Source: a virus. From it: 64,000 bases of DNA. A model generated the notes under the pieces. That model did no database searches, had not been told where the DNA came from, and saw only the letters and a program-made list of their open reading frames with translations. The stretch spans positions 1-64,000 of the IMG/VR virus record IMGVR_UViG_3300005731_000013; one strand, given 5' to 3'. Shown here in pieces: positions 31,467-40,466 of the stretch. The position numbers and the translations under genes are program-made. Within the stretch, counting starts at the first letter, position 1; each line of letters begins with the position of its first letter.

Positions 31467-32492
31467 TTATTTCCCTTTCATACATGTTGCCGCAGCATAC
31501 ATCTGCCAATTGTGTGGCGCCATTTTTGCAAGATCTGCAATTTTTTTCACACAACGAAGACTTAGTTCACGAAGTTCATGCTTATGCTCATCAATATAAT
31601 CAATGATCATTGCTTCGTCATATGAAGTAAAATTATAATCAGACAACATACCATCACGAATAATTTGTTTGCAACGCAAAAACTTTTCATGTGTGCTATG
31701 AATTCCCATATCCAAATAATGGCAACGACTTACAATCGCTTGCAAATGAAGCCCAATTCTTCCACGTGCTTTTTCAAAATCCAAATTAGTGATGAACATG
31801 ATTGCTCCCTCAAATTCAAACATATCAGGAATGCCACGTTCTTCAAGAATTTTGCTTTCAGTCCGCCAAGTTAACCGGCGGTGCTTACCACTGTCAGTTG
31901 CCGCTTTCAACATGTTCAATGCTGCTTCATCATAAAGAATAGAATCACTGTCATCCAACACAAGCACACTACCTGGATTACGATATTCCCATAGCAGTTG
32001 ATACAATCCCAACGGACTAGCACTTGACACTTTTTCAATGCCAAGCTTGGCATCAATGTTGGTAACACCTTCATGCAATTCCATTTTGGCCATCACGTCC
32101 ATGGATTCAATGATTGTCTCAACACCAAAACTTTTCCCAACGCCTGGAGGACCTGTTACAATAATTGCATTAACATTGCCTTCAATCGCTGCCAAAGTCA
32201 TTGCATCCAAAACTTGAAATTTTTGACGCAGACGTTGCATGATCTCTTTATCAGTTTCAACAACTTCATCCGCAACCATTGGCTCTTGTGGTTCTTGCAA
32301 ATTATCAGTTGGAACAACATGATTTTCATTTTCAATAAGAACACGAATGTTACGTTTTTGGCCTAGAGGGCCGCCATCTACAGTTACATACAACCCCTTC
32401 TTTCCCTTGCGGGGAGTAAGGTGCATATTGAATTTTTGATGTTCAATTGTTTTGGAACCATATGTTCCTTTTTTGATAACAACTTCAGTCAT
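31467..32492 (-). CDS. AAA+ ATPase
   Basis: The 341-residue protein has a Walker A IVTGPPGVGKSFGVETI (111-127), Walker B VLVLDDSD and a sensor-type FITNLDFEKA, with a conserved downstream RCHYLDMGI. The N-terminal 90 residues form a small beta-rich region. Phage ATPases of this type are usually unannotated in aquatic T4-like phages. It is not the clamp loader gp44 by its motifs. It heads a unit with its own early promoter. Confidence 0.8.
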   Translation of the reverse strand: MTEVVIKKGTYGSKTIEHQKFNMHLTPRKGKKGLYVTVDGGPLGQKRNIRVLIENENHVVPTDNLQEPQEPMVADEVVETDKEIMQRLRQKFQVLDAMTLAAIEGNVNAIIVTGPPGVGKSFGVETIIESMDVMAKMELHEGVTNIDAKLGIEKVSSASPLGLYQLLWEYRNPGSVLVLDDSDSILYDEAALNMLKAATDSGKHRRLTWRTESKILEERGIPDMFEFEGAIMFITNLDFEKARGRIGLHLQAIVSRCHYLDMGIHSTHEKFLRCKQIIRDGMLSDYNFTSYDEAMIIDYIDEHKHELRELSLRCVKKIADLAKMAPHNWQMYAAATCMKGK

Positions 32493-32521
32493 ATTATCCT
32501 CTGCGTTTAGATCATACTTTA

Positions 32522-32550
32522 GGTATATAATATAATAGGAGAGTTGTCAA
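32522..32550 (-). promoter_or_regulatory. sigma70-like promoter for the AAA+ ATPase unit
   Basis: The minus strand has TTGACA and an AT-rich -10 (TATACC at 17 bp, TATATA at 15 bp) about 30 bp upstream of the start at 32492. Confidence 0.6.
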
Positions 32551-32573
32551 CCATTCAGATGGATTTAAATCAG

Positions 32574-32606
32574 AATAAGTGCAAGGATTCCTTGCACTTA
32601 TTTTTT
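32574..32606 (-). terminator. Hairpin terminator
   Basis: A 14-bp stem (AATAAGTGCAAGGA / TCCTTGCACTTATT) sits right after the stop of the 255-residue gene and before the AAA+ promoter. Confidence 0.75.
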
Positions 32607-33372
32607 ACTCTTCGATTTTTACACGATTAAACATAGTTTCTTGACACTTGGAATATTCATTGACAGAATGTTTTTTCACCGTGCCTTTGATTTCAATGCT
32701 TTTACCATCAATGTTTTTTGCAAGTGTTTCTTGATTATTGTTCAAGAAAAATCTTCCAATTTTATTATCTTGTGTCGTAAATGTTACAAGATGAACGCTA
32801 TGACGGGGGATATATTTGACATCCAAAATATTGGCTGTCATATTCATGCGCTGCTTCAATTCACCAATATATCCATTCAATGGATTTTCGGCATAAAATC
32901 TTTCGATAGCTTCACGTTTATGTGCAATGCGAAAACTATTCGGCAAGCTAGCAACCATTGCCATTTCCACATTGATATCTACATTGCCTGAATTAAAAAT
33001 ATGATACAGATCATCATTGTAGGTATTCATGGTGCCGTCTTTATGACGTTTAATCAATGAATCTGAAATTTTCTCCATCATCAACAATTGATCAAAGTAA
33101 TCATAAATTTCACGGGCCTTAATATGATCTTCATCAATAATTTCAATTGCAAAATCGTCCAGCAACGTATCTTGCTTTCCATTCATGTGACGAATTTTAT
33201 GAAGAATAATTGTCCGGTTATCATGAATATGGGTTTGGCTTTCAATATCATATGACTTTTGTTTGCTAGTCACAAAGCCTTGTTTACGATCAACTGCGAC
33301 GGCCAATTGCAACACTTCCATAATAGGATATTGCTCGTTGGCACGTTTGCGTTTATTGTAGGTATAATACAT
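32605..33372 (-). CDS. Hypothetical early protein (255 aa)
   Basis: The protein starts MYYTYNKRKRANEQYPIMEV and ends with a strand-rich segment (SVHLVTFTTQDNKIGRFFLN, GKSIEIKGTVKKH) that could be a small beta-barrel (OB-like) nucleic-acid binding fold. The basic N-terminus and helical middle (HIKAREIYDYFDQLLMMEK) agree with a nucleic-acid protein. I cannot name the family. Confidence 0.5.
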   Translation of the reverse strand: MYYTYNKRKRANEQYPIMEVLQLAVAVDRKQGFVTSKQKSYDIESQTHIHDNRTIILHKIRHMNGKQDTLLDDFAIEIIDEDHIKAREIYDYFDQLLMMEKISDSLIKRHKDGTMNTYNDDLYHIFNSGNVDINVEMAMVASLPNSFRIAHKREAIERFYAENPLNGYIGELKQRMNMTANILDVKYIPRHSVHLVTFTTQDNKIGRFFLNNNQETLAKNIDGKSIEIKGTVKKHSVNEYSKCQETMFNRVKIEE

Positions 33373-33659
33373 TATACAATCTCCAGCAACGATGCATCAA
33401 CATTCCATACACCTGTTGGGGTTTTCACTTTAATTTTCTTCGGGTTTACTTTTTGTACTGTGCCAGTAATGACACCGCCGCGACGGGGGCCAACATCAAA
33501 TTTAACTTTTTGGCCAAGAACAAAACTCATTGTTGCTTGGCGGGAAACACAATCACTTTGTGTTTTGATCATTTTGAATGCTAGATCCAAATCTTCACGA
33601 GTTGTACAAGTTGCAATTGCTTCACTCAGTTTACGAATTTGTGCATTTGTAAGGGCCAT
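33372..33659 (-). CDS. Small protein with KOW/SH3-like C-terminus (95 aa)
   Basis: The N-terminal half is helical (QIRKLSEAIATCTTREDLDL). The C-terminal half reads VLGQKVKFDVGPRRGGVITG then TVQKVNPKKIKV, resembling a small KOW-like strand pair for nucleic acid or protein binding. A good early promoter lies at 33691-33719. It shares its stop/start junction with the 255-residue gene. Confidence 0.55.
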   Translation of the reverse strand: MALTNAQIRKLSEAIATCTTREDLDLAFKMIKTQSDCVSRQATMSFVLGQKVKFDVGPRRGGVITGTVQKVNPKKIKVKTPTGVWNVDASLLEIV

Positions 33660-33690
33660 GTATCACCTATTTTGTCTAATTTACTAATTC

Positions 33691-33719
33691 AACATACATT
33701 GAATATTCTGTGTTGTCAA
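33691..33719 (-). promoter_or_regulatory. sigma70-like early promoter
   Basis: The minus strand has TTGACA, 17 bp, TATGTT, about 30 bp upstream of the start at 33659. Confidence 0.65.
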
Positions 33720-33726
33720 CTGGTTT

Positions 33727-33840
33727 TTAGCCAACCAGGTTATATTCTGGACGCCAATGTGCGCCGCGCTTCAGGGCATACAGATAACCTACTGCGACAG
33801 GCATGGCGGCAGAAGCGAGAATTACGAGTGCATACGACAT
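33727..33840 (-). CDS. Small single-pass membrane protein (37 aa)
   Basis: A short frame with ribosome site GAAAGGAAATCAA before its ATG encodes a hydrophobic segment (ALVILASAAMPVAVGYLYAL) then a basic tail (KRGAHWRPEY). This gives an N-out or N-in single-pass membrane peptide. Its size and good ribosome site argue for a real gene. Function unknown. Confidence 0.55.
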   Translation of the reverse strand: MSYALVILASAAMPVAVGYLYALKRGAHWRPEYNLVG

Positions 33841-33855
33841 TTGATTTCCTTTCAG

Positions 33856-34149
33856 TTAGTCGTTAATCAACAAAAGTGTTAGGTCGGAATGTTCAGCGCT
33901 CAAGCTACGGTAGCGAGCACCAAAAATTTCACCTTCAGCATCTACGTCATATTTGACAAACTTGAAGGTGACAAGGTTTCCGTTGTCATAGTTTTTGATC
34001 ATGATGGACGACGGAAAGCCAGCAAACGAACCGTAAAATCCTAAGCTTGACAGCTCTGCGGAAAGCAGGCGCTGATCTTGGGTGTAGGTGAAAAATTCGA
34101 GATCATGATGAACATGCAACGGATTCCAGTTACGTTCTGCAATAGCCAT
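33856..34149 (-). CDS. Hypothetical early protein (97 aa)
   Basis: I start it at the ATG at 34149 (MAIAERNWNPLHVHHDLEFF), right after the previous stop; a longer frame overlaps the upstream gene. The remainder is alternating strands (GSFAGFPSSIMIKNYDNGNL). No domain recognised. Confidence 0.5.
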   Translation of the reverse strand: MAIAERNWNPLHVHHDLEFFTYTQDQRLLSAELSSLGFYGSFAGFPSSIMIKNYDNGNLVTFKFVKYDVDAEGEIFGARYRSLSAEHSDLTLLLIND

Positions 34150-34150
34150 A

Positions 34151-34318
34151 TTATACTTCCACCACACGAAGATCGGAAAATTTTGCAGCTAGTTCTTCTG
34201 CACTAGCTTCACATTGTGCTTTGGAACCAACCATGACTTCAACACGATCAGAGCCACCGTTGAACTGCGGGAACATAGTTTCTCGTGTCAATTTGTGTGT
34301 TACAGCATATTTAGGCAT
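34151..34318 (-). CDS. Small hypothetical early protein (55 aa)
   Basis: The ATG at 34318 has a perfect ribosome site (AAAGGAGATATAA). The protein starts MPKYAVTHKLTRETMFPQFN and ends in a helix and strand (EELAAKFSDLRVVEV). It is the first gene after the promoter at 34344-34372. No domain recognised. Confidence 0.6.
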   Translation of the reverse strand: MPKYAVTHKLTRETMFPQFNGGSDRVEVMVGSKAQCEASAEELAAKFSDLRVVEV

Positions 34319-34343
34319 TTATATCTCCTTTGCTTACAATACC

Positions 34344-34372
34344 AATATAAGCAAAAGGCATTGGTAAGTCAA
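34344..34372 (-). promoter_or_regulatory. sigma70-like early promoter
   Basis: The minus strand has TTGACT, 17 bp, TATATT, about 25 bp upstream of the start at 34318. Confidence 0.7.
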
Positions 34373-34373
34373 C

Positions 34374-34401
34374 AAAAAAGGTGGGATTAACCCACCTTTT
34401 T
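34374..34401 (-). terminator. Rho-independent terminator
   Basis: A stem (AAAAAAGGTGGG / CCCACCTTTT) with a 5-base loop separates the UvsY-like gene from the downstream early unit. Confidence 0.8.
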
Positions 34402-34463
34402 CTTCTTACAACTCAATATGTTACATTTTTTTTAGAAAATCATTAAACCCGCATTGGCCAGCG

Positions 34464-34925
34464 TTAATCTAGTGAAATATCTTCCATGCCCGCTGTTCGT
34501 AGTTTGGTAATATTATTAATTTGAAATTGTTTTGCATCCAATCCTTTCATTAATGCCAAATAACGATTACGAATCAAAGCGAACTCATTTACAATATGTT
34601 CCATATCGATATATTCTTGTTCGCCTTCAGCAAATTTTTCAGCGTCACGACTACTTAATGTTCTGTTGTAATGTTCTAAATATTTTCGATAATGTTTACG
34701 TAAAATTGTTCGTAATTCAATATTCAAATGTTCCAAAATTGCATCAACTTCTTGAAGCTGAGAGAAACGGTGTTCTACAATTCCTGGAATGTCTCTACTG
34801 ATGCGCTCTAAATGTCCATGAATGAATGTTTCATTGCGGGCAGCATTTAATTCATTATCATAATAAATGATAGCATCAACAACATTTGCCGTATTTGCTT
34901 TAACTTTATTATACCAACCGGCCAT
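34464..34925 (-). CDS. uvsY: UvsY-like recombination mediator
   Basis: The ATG at 34925 (MAGWYNKVKANTANVVDAII) is preferred over an upstream frame start inside a hairpin. The 153-residue helical protein ends ALMKGLDAKQFQINNITKLR, matching the C-terminal helix of T4 UvsY (kinks around GF.I..I..MR). It also has charged central helices (EAILEHLNIELRTILRK-like). UvsY loads UvsX on gp32-coated ssDNA; the position one gene after uvsX supports the call. Confidence 0.6.
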   Translation of the reverse strand: MAGWYNKVKANTANVVDAIIYYDNELNAARNETFIHGHLERISRDIPGIVEHRFSQLQEVDAILEHLNIELRTILRKHYRKYLEHYNRTLSSRDAEKFAEGEQEYIDMEHIVNEFALIRNRYLALMKGLDAKQFQINNITKLRTAGMEDISLD

Positions 34926-34951
34926 CTTTAATCCTTGTTTGTTAAATGTCA

Positions 34952-34988
34952 ATTTCTTCAATAGATGGCTGGCACCTATTGAAGAAAT
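34952..34988 (-). repeat. Inverted repeat between uvsX unit and uvsY
   Basis: A 13-bp inverted repeat (ATTTCTTCAATAG / CTATTGAAGAAAT) with an 11-base loop lies between the 84-residue gene and uvsY. It could attenuate or terminate. Confidence 0.45.
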
Positions 34989-34991
34989 ATA

Positions 34992-35246
34992 TTAATCCCA
35001 TTCATTGAATGATGACTCTGTATCGTCTAAGAGATTTTCCTGACAATATGCCTTTAATGCCTTATCGAATACATCACAAATTCCATAAAGTTCATAACTT
35101 ACAATAGATAAATCTACCAATCCAGAGTCATCAACCATAGCAAGAAATTGTTCTGCTGCTGGTCGCCTATCTTTGGCAGGCACATAATTTTTAATGCCTG
35201 CCCAAATTTCAACTAATGCAGTTGCGTCAGTTGCATGTAATGTCAT
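34992..35246 (-). CDS. Conserved hypothetical protein between uvsX and uvsY
   Basis: This acidic 84-residue helical protein starts MTLHATDATALVEIWAGIKN and contains DRRPAAEQFLAMVDDSGLVD. It is conserved in position in related T4-like phages, next to uvsX, but the function is unknown. Confidence 0.55.
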   Translation of the reverse strand: MTLHATDATALVEIWAGIKNYVPAKDRRPAAEQFLAMVDDSGLVDLSIVSYELYGICDVFDKALKAYCQENLLDDTESSFNEWD

Positions 35247-35259
35247 ATTTTACCTCGTA

Positions 35260-36372
35260 TTATTCTTCAGAAGAATCGTCTTCAAGGCTATTTAGTTCCT
35301 CGTCTGATCCAATTGGTTGACCTAATTTTTCTAGAACATCATAATTATCAAATTCGTTCATAATTAGATCTAGACAGCCATTGGCATTGCCTTCCCAATA
35401 TTTGCGGAATTCTTTAATTATTTCGCCAGTCTCCCAGCTAGTATATTCAAGTTTGTTGCCAACTTTAGTCAAGACTCCAATAGCTTCAAAATATTCAACC
35501 AAACCACTATATGGGTTCATACCTGAGTCCCAAGGAATTTTAATTTGTACAGATTCAAATGGTTTGCTATAACGGGTTTTCATTACCTTACATGCTGCAC
35601 GAATACCATGCACTTGTGAAGTCTTATTGCCATCTGCATCTTCTTTTAGTTTAAGCTTTTTAATAGCAACCACAATACTTGATGCATATACCATACCTGA
35701 TCCGCCAGAAATTTTATCATCTGGATCAAACATATCTTGACTTGCATATGTGTGGTTAGTTGCCACCAAACCAATGTTTAAATCACCAAACATATTGACA
35801 CAATTTGTGACTAAAGCTTTAAGTTGTTTTGCTTTACGTCCCATGTCACCTTTCATATCACCCTTTTCAAATTGAGCGATTTCTGTAGGACTCATAAGCA
35901 TACCTAGCGAATCAACAACAAATAAAACTTTTGGACGATTTTCTTCATCTTCACTTCCATATTCAGTTCGATAATTTTTAACAAAATCGTTAACAACTTT
36001 AGCAACATCATCAATCATTGCCATATTGAGTTTTAACAATTTTTCTTCATCAGTGTCTACTCCAAGGGCATGAAGCCATGATTCATCCAACGCATTTTCA
36101 CTATCGATCAACACAACATAAATGCCTTGTTCTTGCGCATTACGGACCAGGTTTCCTGACGCAATAAATGATTTCCCAGCACCACTTTCGCCAGCAAACA
36201 TTGTTACTTTTCCTAATGGCACACCTTTATCAAACTCACCTGATATCAGTTTATTCAATGTGTAATTACCTGTTGACACCCAAGTATCAGGATCACGAAA
36301 TCCGACAGATAACCCATTTACACTTTTTGTAATCGACTTGCGAAATTTTGAAACATCAAAAGCACGACTCAT
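35260..36372 (-). CDS. uvsX: UvsX recombinase (RecA-like)
   Basis: The 370-residue protein has Walker A FAGESGAGKSFIA (60-70), Walker B KVLFVVDSLGMLMSP, and an L1/L2-like region (MKGDMGRKAKQLK, NHTYASQDMFDPDDKISGGSG). It matches T4 UvsX, which catalyses strand exchange in replication-coupled recombination. The acidic C-terminal tail is typical. It is intact with no intein. The downstream gene lies 13 bp away. Confidence 0.93.
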   Translation of the reverse strand: MSRAFDVSKFRKSITKSVNGLSVGFRDPDTWVSTGNYTLNKLISGEFDKGVPLGKVTMFAGESGAGKSFIASGNLVRNAQEQGIYVVLIDSENALDESWLHALGVDTDEEKLLKLNMAMIDDVAKVVNDFVKNYRTEYGSEDEENRPKVLFVVDSLGMLMSPTEIAQFEKGDMKGDMGRKAKQLKALVTNCVNMFGDLNIGLVATNHTYASQDMFDPDDKISGGSGMVYASSIVVAIKKLKLKEDADGNKTSQVHGIRAACKVMKTRYSKPFESVQIKIPWDSGMNPYSGLVEYFEAIGVLTKVGNKLEYTSWETGEIIKEFRKYWEGNANGCLDLIMNEFDNYDVLEKLGQPIGSDEELNSLEDDSSEE

Positions 36373-36450
36373 ATTATTTTCCTTTATGTAAATATGGGCA
36401 TTATATTCAATTGATCAATTTTCATCAGAAAACATCAAGAATATTCCCAA

Positions 36451-36501
36451 TCATTTTAATATATCCTATTAAAATGATCACAGGGCCTAAGGCCCTGTGA
36501 T
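36451..36501 (-). terminator. Double hairpin between gp32 and uvsX
   Basis: Two adjacent stems, TCATTTTAAT/ATTAAAATGA and ATCACAGGGCC/GGCCCTGTGAT, end the gp32 unit. The second is strong; the T-tract is modest. Confidence 0.7.
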
Positions 36502-36520
36502 ATATTATTGTGTGTTTTTA

Positions 36521-37486
36521 TCAGCTATTTTTACTGCGCTGTTGGATTTTTGCTAGAATATCCTTAGCGTCAGTAACTGGACGTGAATTTTGTGTTTCAC
36601 TTGCGTCTGGCTGATTGACAGGCGCAGTAGGTGTGATTGGCGCTTCAGCTTTTGGTGTTACATTAGCTGCACGATCACTTGAGTCTTTCTTCGGTGCTTC
36701 CATACCGTATGGACGATAATAATCTGCAAACCGTTCTGGATCATATAACTCACCATCTACGCTTGCTTCAAACATATTGAAGATAACTTGCAATTCTTCA
36801 GCATTTGGCTTTTTAGGTAAGAAATCATTCAAATCATACAGCCCATGCGTTGCAATAATGTCACGTTCTTCTTGATTCAACGAGCGTTCTTTACGAGCCC
36901 AATTACTTGTTGTATAATCCGCATATTGACCTTTTTTGGTTTTGGTAATACGGAAATCAACACCTTGATCATAATCTGTTGGCAAATATTCACCAAAATC
37001 TGGATCCATCAATGCACTTTTAATGATGTTATTAATTTGTGTATTGATGATCAAACGACGAATTGGATTCTCTGGTGTTTCTTCTTCAGTAAATGCACTG
37101 TTTACAACTAATGCCTGATAAATGAAGCTACGCTTTTTCCAATATTTACGAGCCATGTCTTCCATGCTCGGATCCTTGAACCAAGGACGAATTTCGTCAT
37201 GAATAGGGCATTTCATACCATCCCACATTTCTACACATGGAACCTTAATAGTAACAGGTTTATTTTCGTCACCACCTTTAATCCCACTAAATGTGATATT
37301 AATCATTTGACGCTCACGCCAAAAGAAATCATTGTTCGTATTACCGTCTGGTAGGAAACGAACTACAGATGTTTCATTTTCAGGAGTATTCCAATGTGGG
37401 TAAATTGCGTTATCTGAACTGCCTTTTACGCCTTTTTGCTTCTCTTGTGCTAGAAGCTTTTCTCTAATTTCAGCTAGTGTTGCCAT
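36521..37486 (-). CDS. gp32: Single-stranded DNA-binding protein gp32
   Basis: The 321-residue protein has a basic LAST-like N-terminus, an OB-fold core with a zinc site (VPCVEMWDGMKCPIHDEI, Cys/Cys/His ligands), and an acidic, Pro-rich linker leading to a short C-terminal tail. It coats ssDNA and recruits UvsX/UvsY, gp41 and the polymerase. It has its own early promoter. Confidence 0.9.
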   Translation of the reverse strand: MATLAEIREKLLAQEKQKGVKGSSDNAIYPHWNTPENETSVVRFLPDGNTNNDFFWRERQMINITFSGIKGGDENKPVTIKVPCVEMWDGMKCPIHDEIRPWFKDPSMEDMARKYWKKRSFIYQALVVNSAFTEEETPENPIRRLIINTQINNIIKSALMDPDFGEYLPTDYDQGVDFRITKTKKGQYADYTTSNWARKERSLNQEERDIIATHGLYDLNDFLPKKPNAEELQVIFNMFEASVDGELYDPERFADYYRPYGMEAPKKDSSDRAANVTPKAEAPITPTAPVNQPDASETQNSRPVTDAKDILAKIQQRSKNS

Positions 37487-37567
37487 TTTTATTTTTCCTA
37501 TGTTAGTAACCGGTTATCCGGCTCATGTTGGTTGTTAGACAAGCATGTTATCTATTGTAACATCTTG

Positions 37568-37596
37568 AATTTACAGTATTTTTCGGCGTCTGTCAA
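37568..37596 (-). promoter_or_regulatory. sigma70-like promoter for gp32
   Basis: The minus strand has TTGACA, 17 bp, TAAATT, about 85 bp upstream of the gene start. Confidence 0.6.
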
Positions 37597-37608
37597 GTAA
37601 GTTCTTGA

Positions 37609-39204
37609 TTATACGCCGAAAATTTTCTGTACGTTATATTTATCGAATGCCTCAGTAATTTTCTCCATTTCTTCAAGATCAATAGCATTTTTTTCACTAC
37701 CAATCGTGTTTACTTCTGAAACGATTGCTTTTTGCCCTATCACATTCAATGCTGTTAGTGCTATTTTAATATGTGCATTGCCTACTTCAAATACAGTATC
37801 TGACAATTGCATCATTTTATTTGCTAGCTCGTCATCTTTAATTTTTGGAGCAAGGTATGTTACCATTGCTGAAATCTTAGCCGCAGGATCTTTGAACTGT
37901 CGATTTGCAGGATTTTCAGGATCATCATCATCAATTGACGAACTAATTGTAATGTTATCACCCATATTCATCACAAGCTTTGCAAAGTCCATAATTTCTT
38001 TTTCTTTCTCTTTACGAGTGCGAAAACCTTCAATTATCTTAGCCACATATGGCAGACTATCTGCAATGCTTTCATCAAAATATCTGATTGTGACATTATC
38101 TTTTAATTCATCTAATTTTTCAGGTGCAACATTATGCTGTTCTTTAGTAAAGTTTTCATAATGATGGTTATATCCTTTTGGGCCTGACATTTGCTTCAAA
38201 TTCTTACGAATTGACTCAATGCGCAATCCAATCTCTTCAGTAATAGCAACATCTTCAAAAAAGTTATTGCGTTTGTTTTTACGATTAAATTTCTTAAGGT
38301 GATCTAATTCAGCCATGCATTCATATATGTGCTGCCCAAAATCGTCATGTGGCGCGCCGCCTTCTTGAACATGGCGCAACATTGCTTTCGCTGCGGTCAA
38401 ATTCTTGCTTGGAAATTTAAAACGTTCGCCTTCTGCATTCTCAACAAAAATGCTTTCAATTTGGCGTGTTCTTGCCCCGCGTTTTGTTTCATCAACTGAA
38501 CGCTTATGTCTGACAACCAAACGAGCATCTCCTAGTTCATTCATGCTTTTACGAGCAGAACCATGCCATCCACTGAAGCCTTCTTTTAAGGCTGCTCTAG
38601 CTTGGGTATATCCTGGAAACTTTTTTGAAGGATATTTTGCTGCCCATTTTCTTTTTAATTGACGTTGCATAATGTATTCAGAGTCTGATTGGGCAATATC
38701 ATTTGATCTGGCAGATTTTGACATACCTTGACCTAGCACACGCCCAGAATTTGAGTTGTCTGTCTCTGTTTCTTCTAGTTTTCCATAATCACCGCCGCAT
38801 TGCGGGCATTCATCTACATTTTTAGTTGCATCACAAAATTCACATTGTTCATTCATTTCCGATTCCTTGACTGTTCTGGCTTGATATGCAAAATCCTTAG
38901 GTGAAATTGATTTACCATATGTCTTGACAGTAAACTCAACAATGTACCTATTTGCTAAATTTCGCAAACTTGTAATTAATGGTTTAATTTCATCAATCAC
39001 TACATCTTTTGATAAATTGATGATAATTTCTGATTTCGAATCACTGACTTCGAAATTAATCATCACCTTTATGTCTTTTATATAAAATCGTCGAGCCTGT
39101 TCAGGGTCAACTGTTTTTTTGCCGTCCTCCGTAAAAAGAACGATATTATGACCGAATCCTTTGACGATCTTAAAAATTTGTTCTGCAATTTGTTCTGTAG
39201 CCAT
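37609..39204 (-). CDS. Virion structural protein with zinc-ribbon insert (531 aa)
   Basis: The N-terminal 110 residues resemble a mixed beta domain. A CxxC...CxxC zinc ribbon (CEFCDATKNVDECPQC) follows, then a low-complexity linker, a basic region with GSARKSMNELGDARLVVRHK and a helical C-terminal part. The DARLVVRHK...ARTRQIESIFVENAEG pattern is conserved in aquatic T4-like phage structural proteins. The exact role is unknown. A late-like GATAAATA box lies immediately upstream. Confidence 0.55.
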   Translation of the reverse strand: MATEQIAEQIFKIVKGFGHNIVLFTEDGKKTVDPEQARRFYIKDIKVMINFEVSDSKSEIIINLSKDVVIDEIKPLITSLRNLANRYIVEFTVKTYGKSISPKDFAYQARTVKESEMNEQCEFCDATKNVDECPQCGGDYGKLEETETDNSNSGRVLGQGMSKSARSNDIAQSDSEYIMQRQLKRKWAAKYPSKKFPGYTQARAALKEGFSGWHGSARKSMNELGDARLVVRHKRSVDETKRGARTRQIESIFVENAEGERFKFPSKNLTAAKAMLRHVQEGGAPHDDFGQHIYECMAELDHLKKFNRKNKRNNFFEDVAITEEIGLRIESIRKNLKQMSGPKGYNHHYENFTKEQHNVAPEKLDELKDNVTIRYFDESIADSLPYVAKIIEGFRTRKEKEKEIMDFAKLVMNMGDNITISSSIDDDDPENPANRQFKDPAAKISAMVTYLAPKIKDDELANKMMQLSDTVFEVGNAHIKIALTALNVIGQKAIVSEVNTIGSEKNAIDLEEMEKITEAFDKYNVQKIFGV

Positions 39205-39332
39205 GTTAATATTTATCCGGATCTCTTATTTCAATGTCTTAATTTTCTTGTTTTAACATATGACAGGTTAAATGTTTCTGTCCTAATTTGCCATGAGAGC
39301 TGCTATGTAACTCTTTACCAGGCATTGACTTT

Positions 39333-39385
39333 AATTGGAGTTTTGACTCAATTAAATTACGATAATGCATCACAAAACTCCAATT
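39333..39385 (-). terminator. Inverted repeat spanning the TerL stop
   Basis: AATTGGAGTTTTG at 39333-39345 pairs with CAAAACTCCAATT at 39373-39385, which includes the last TerL codons. The 27-base loop is long. It may be a processing or termination structure. The rest of 39205-39369 holds no gene. Confidence 0.45.
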
Positions 39386-40458
39386 GGCATAGGACGACGA
39401 AGATCACTATCATCAAAACTATCTTTCAAATCATCAAATGCTTCTGGATCGTATTTTGCAACTTGCATCGCCATTCTAACAGCCAACAATGTTGACATAA
39501 CCAAATCATCTGTTTCGCCTTCTTTTGCTGCATAGCTATTGCCTTTTGCAACAAATGTTTTAAGTTCACGAGTTAAATTCTTACTACGGATTTTCATGGT
39601 ATCTTCTTCAACCCATCGCTTTAACTTTGCACATGCAGCTAGTTTTGAAGAATGTGTTGTGTTGAATCCTTTACGGTAACGTTTAACATTACCCCGCCGT
39701 TTCGGCTCGCTTAAGAACACACCTGGAATGTTTTCTTCGCCCATCTCCTCAATAGAGACTAGTGCTGCCTCGCCTAACGTATTGTTTTCAACTGAATAAT
39801 AGATTTCACTATTGGGTGCTGACTCTTCTAACTCTTCTAAAATGCCACGCATGATTTTAATTTGACTTTGCACTGTTGTTTTGTTATGCTGCCATTCACC
39901 AATTTGTTTCATCCCAGGGATTGCATAAATTTGAATGGCAGATGGGTCGCCACCTGTACCTAAACTAGGGTCAAGTGACACGATGTAAGTCTGTCCATCT
40001 TTGATTGTGTCATACCAACGCACCTGTCCTGAACGACGCATTGGTTCCATACCTAAATCCATATCAGTCAGGAATAAGGCGCTAATAAGTGTTTCATCAA
40101 ACGCAATAAATTCGCAGTTTGAAACTAAAATATCATTGCCATAAAATCTATTTCCGCCGTCAACACCAATTAAGTCATATACTGCTTCGATTCGACCAGT
40201 ATATTTTGCTGCTGTCACTATTAATGGATCACCCAAAGCTGATACTTTATCACCAACTTTAAATAAATCAGCGGATCGTTTGTTCCCGTCAACATCATAA
40301 ATTTCATGATTATCAGTGCATTCAATAAATTGACCATTATCAAAATCAAGACGGTATATGGGCTTATCACCCATATATGATATTCCTTTGAAATGTTGAT
40401 AACCATTATGGGTTAAAATTTTTAACCCTTTTGTGTTTTCTTTAAAAATCTGAGTCAT
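39370..40458 (-). CDS. terL: C-terminal half of terminase large subunit with atypical C-intein
   Basis: I choose the ATG at 40458 (MTQIFKENTKGLKI), 8 bp after the endonuclease stop. Residues 1-114 are a long C-intein with block B motif CTDNHEIYD and terminal LVSN. The extein (248 residues) starts CEFIAFDETLISALFL and carries the nuclease: SLDPSLGTGGD, the Glu in YYSVENNTLGEAAL and the Asp in ETDDLVMSTLLAV. T4 gp17 cuts concatemeric DNA and powers packaging. The joint EHL-CEFIAFDE restores a continuous terminase. Confidence 0.92.
   Translation of the reverse strand: MTQIFKENTKGLKILTHNGYQHFKGISYMGDKPIYRLDFDNGQFIECTDNHEIYDVDGNKRSADLFKVGDKVSALGDPLIVTAAKYTGRIEAVYDLIGVDGGNRFYGNDILVSNCEFIAFDETLISALFLTDMDLGMEPMRRSGQVRWYDTIKDGQTYIVSLDPSLGTGGDPSAIQIYAIPGMKQIGEWQHNKTTVQSQIKIMRGILEELEESAPNSEIYYSVENNTLGEAALVSIEEMGEENIPGVFLSEPKRRGNVKRYRKGFNTTHSSKLAACAKLKRWVEEDTMKIRSKNLTRELKTFVAKGNSYAAKEGETDDLVMSTLLAVRMAMQVAKYDPEAFDDLKDSFDDSDLRRPMPIGVL
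40117..40458 (-). mobile_element. C-piece of atypically split TerL intein (114 aa)
   Basis: The piece starts soon after a short N-piece would end and carries block B onward, as in the AceL-TerL type, where the N-piece is only about 25-30 residues. It ends VSN before Cys+1, with Ser in place of the penultimate His. Confidence 0.92.
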
Positions 40459-40466
40459 GCATATAT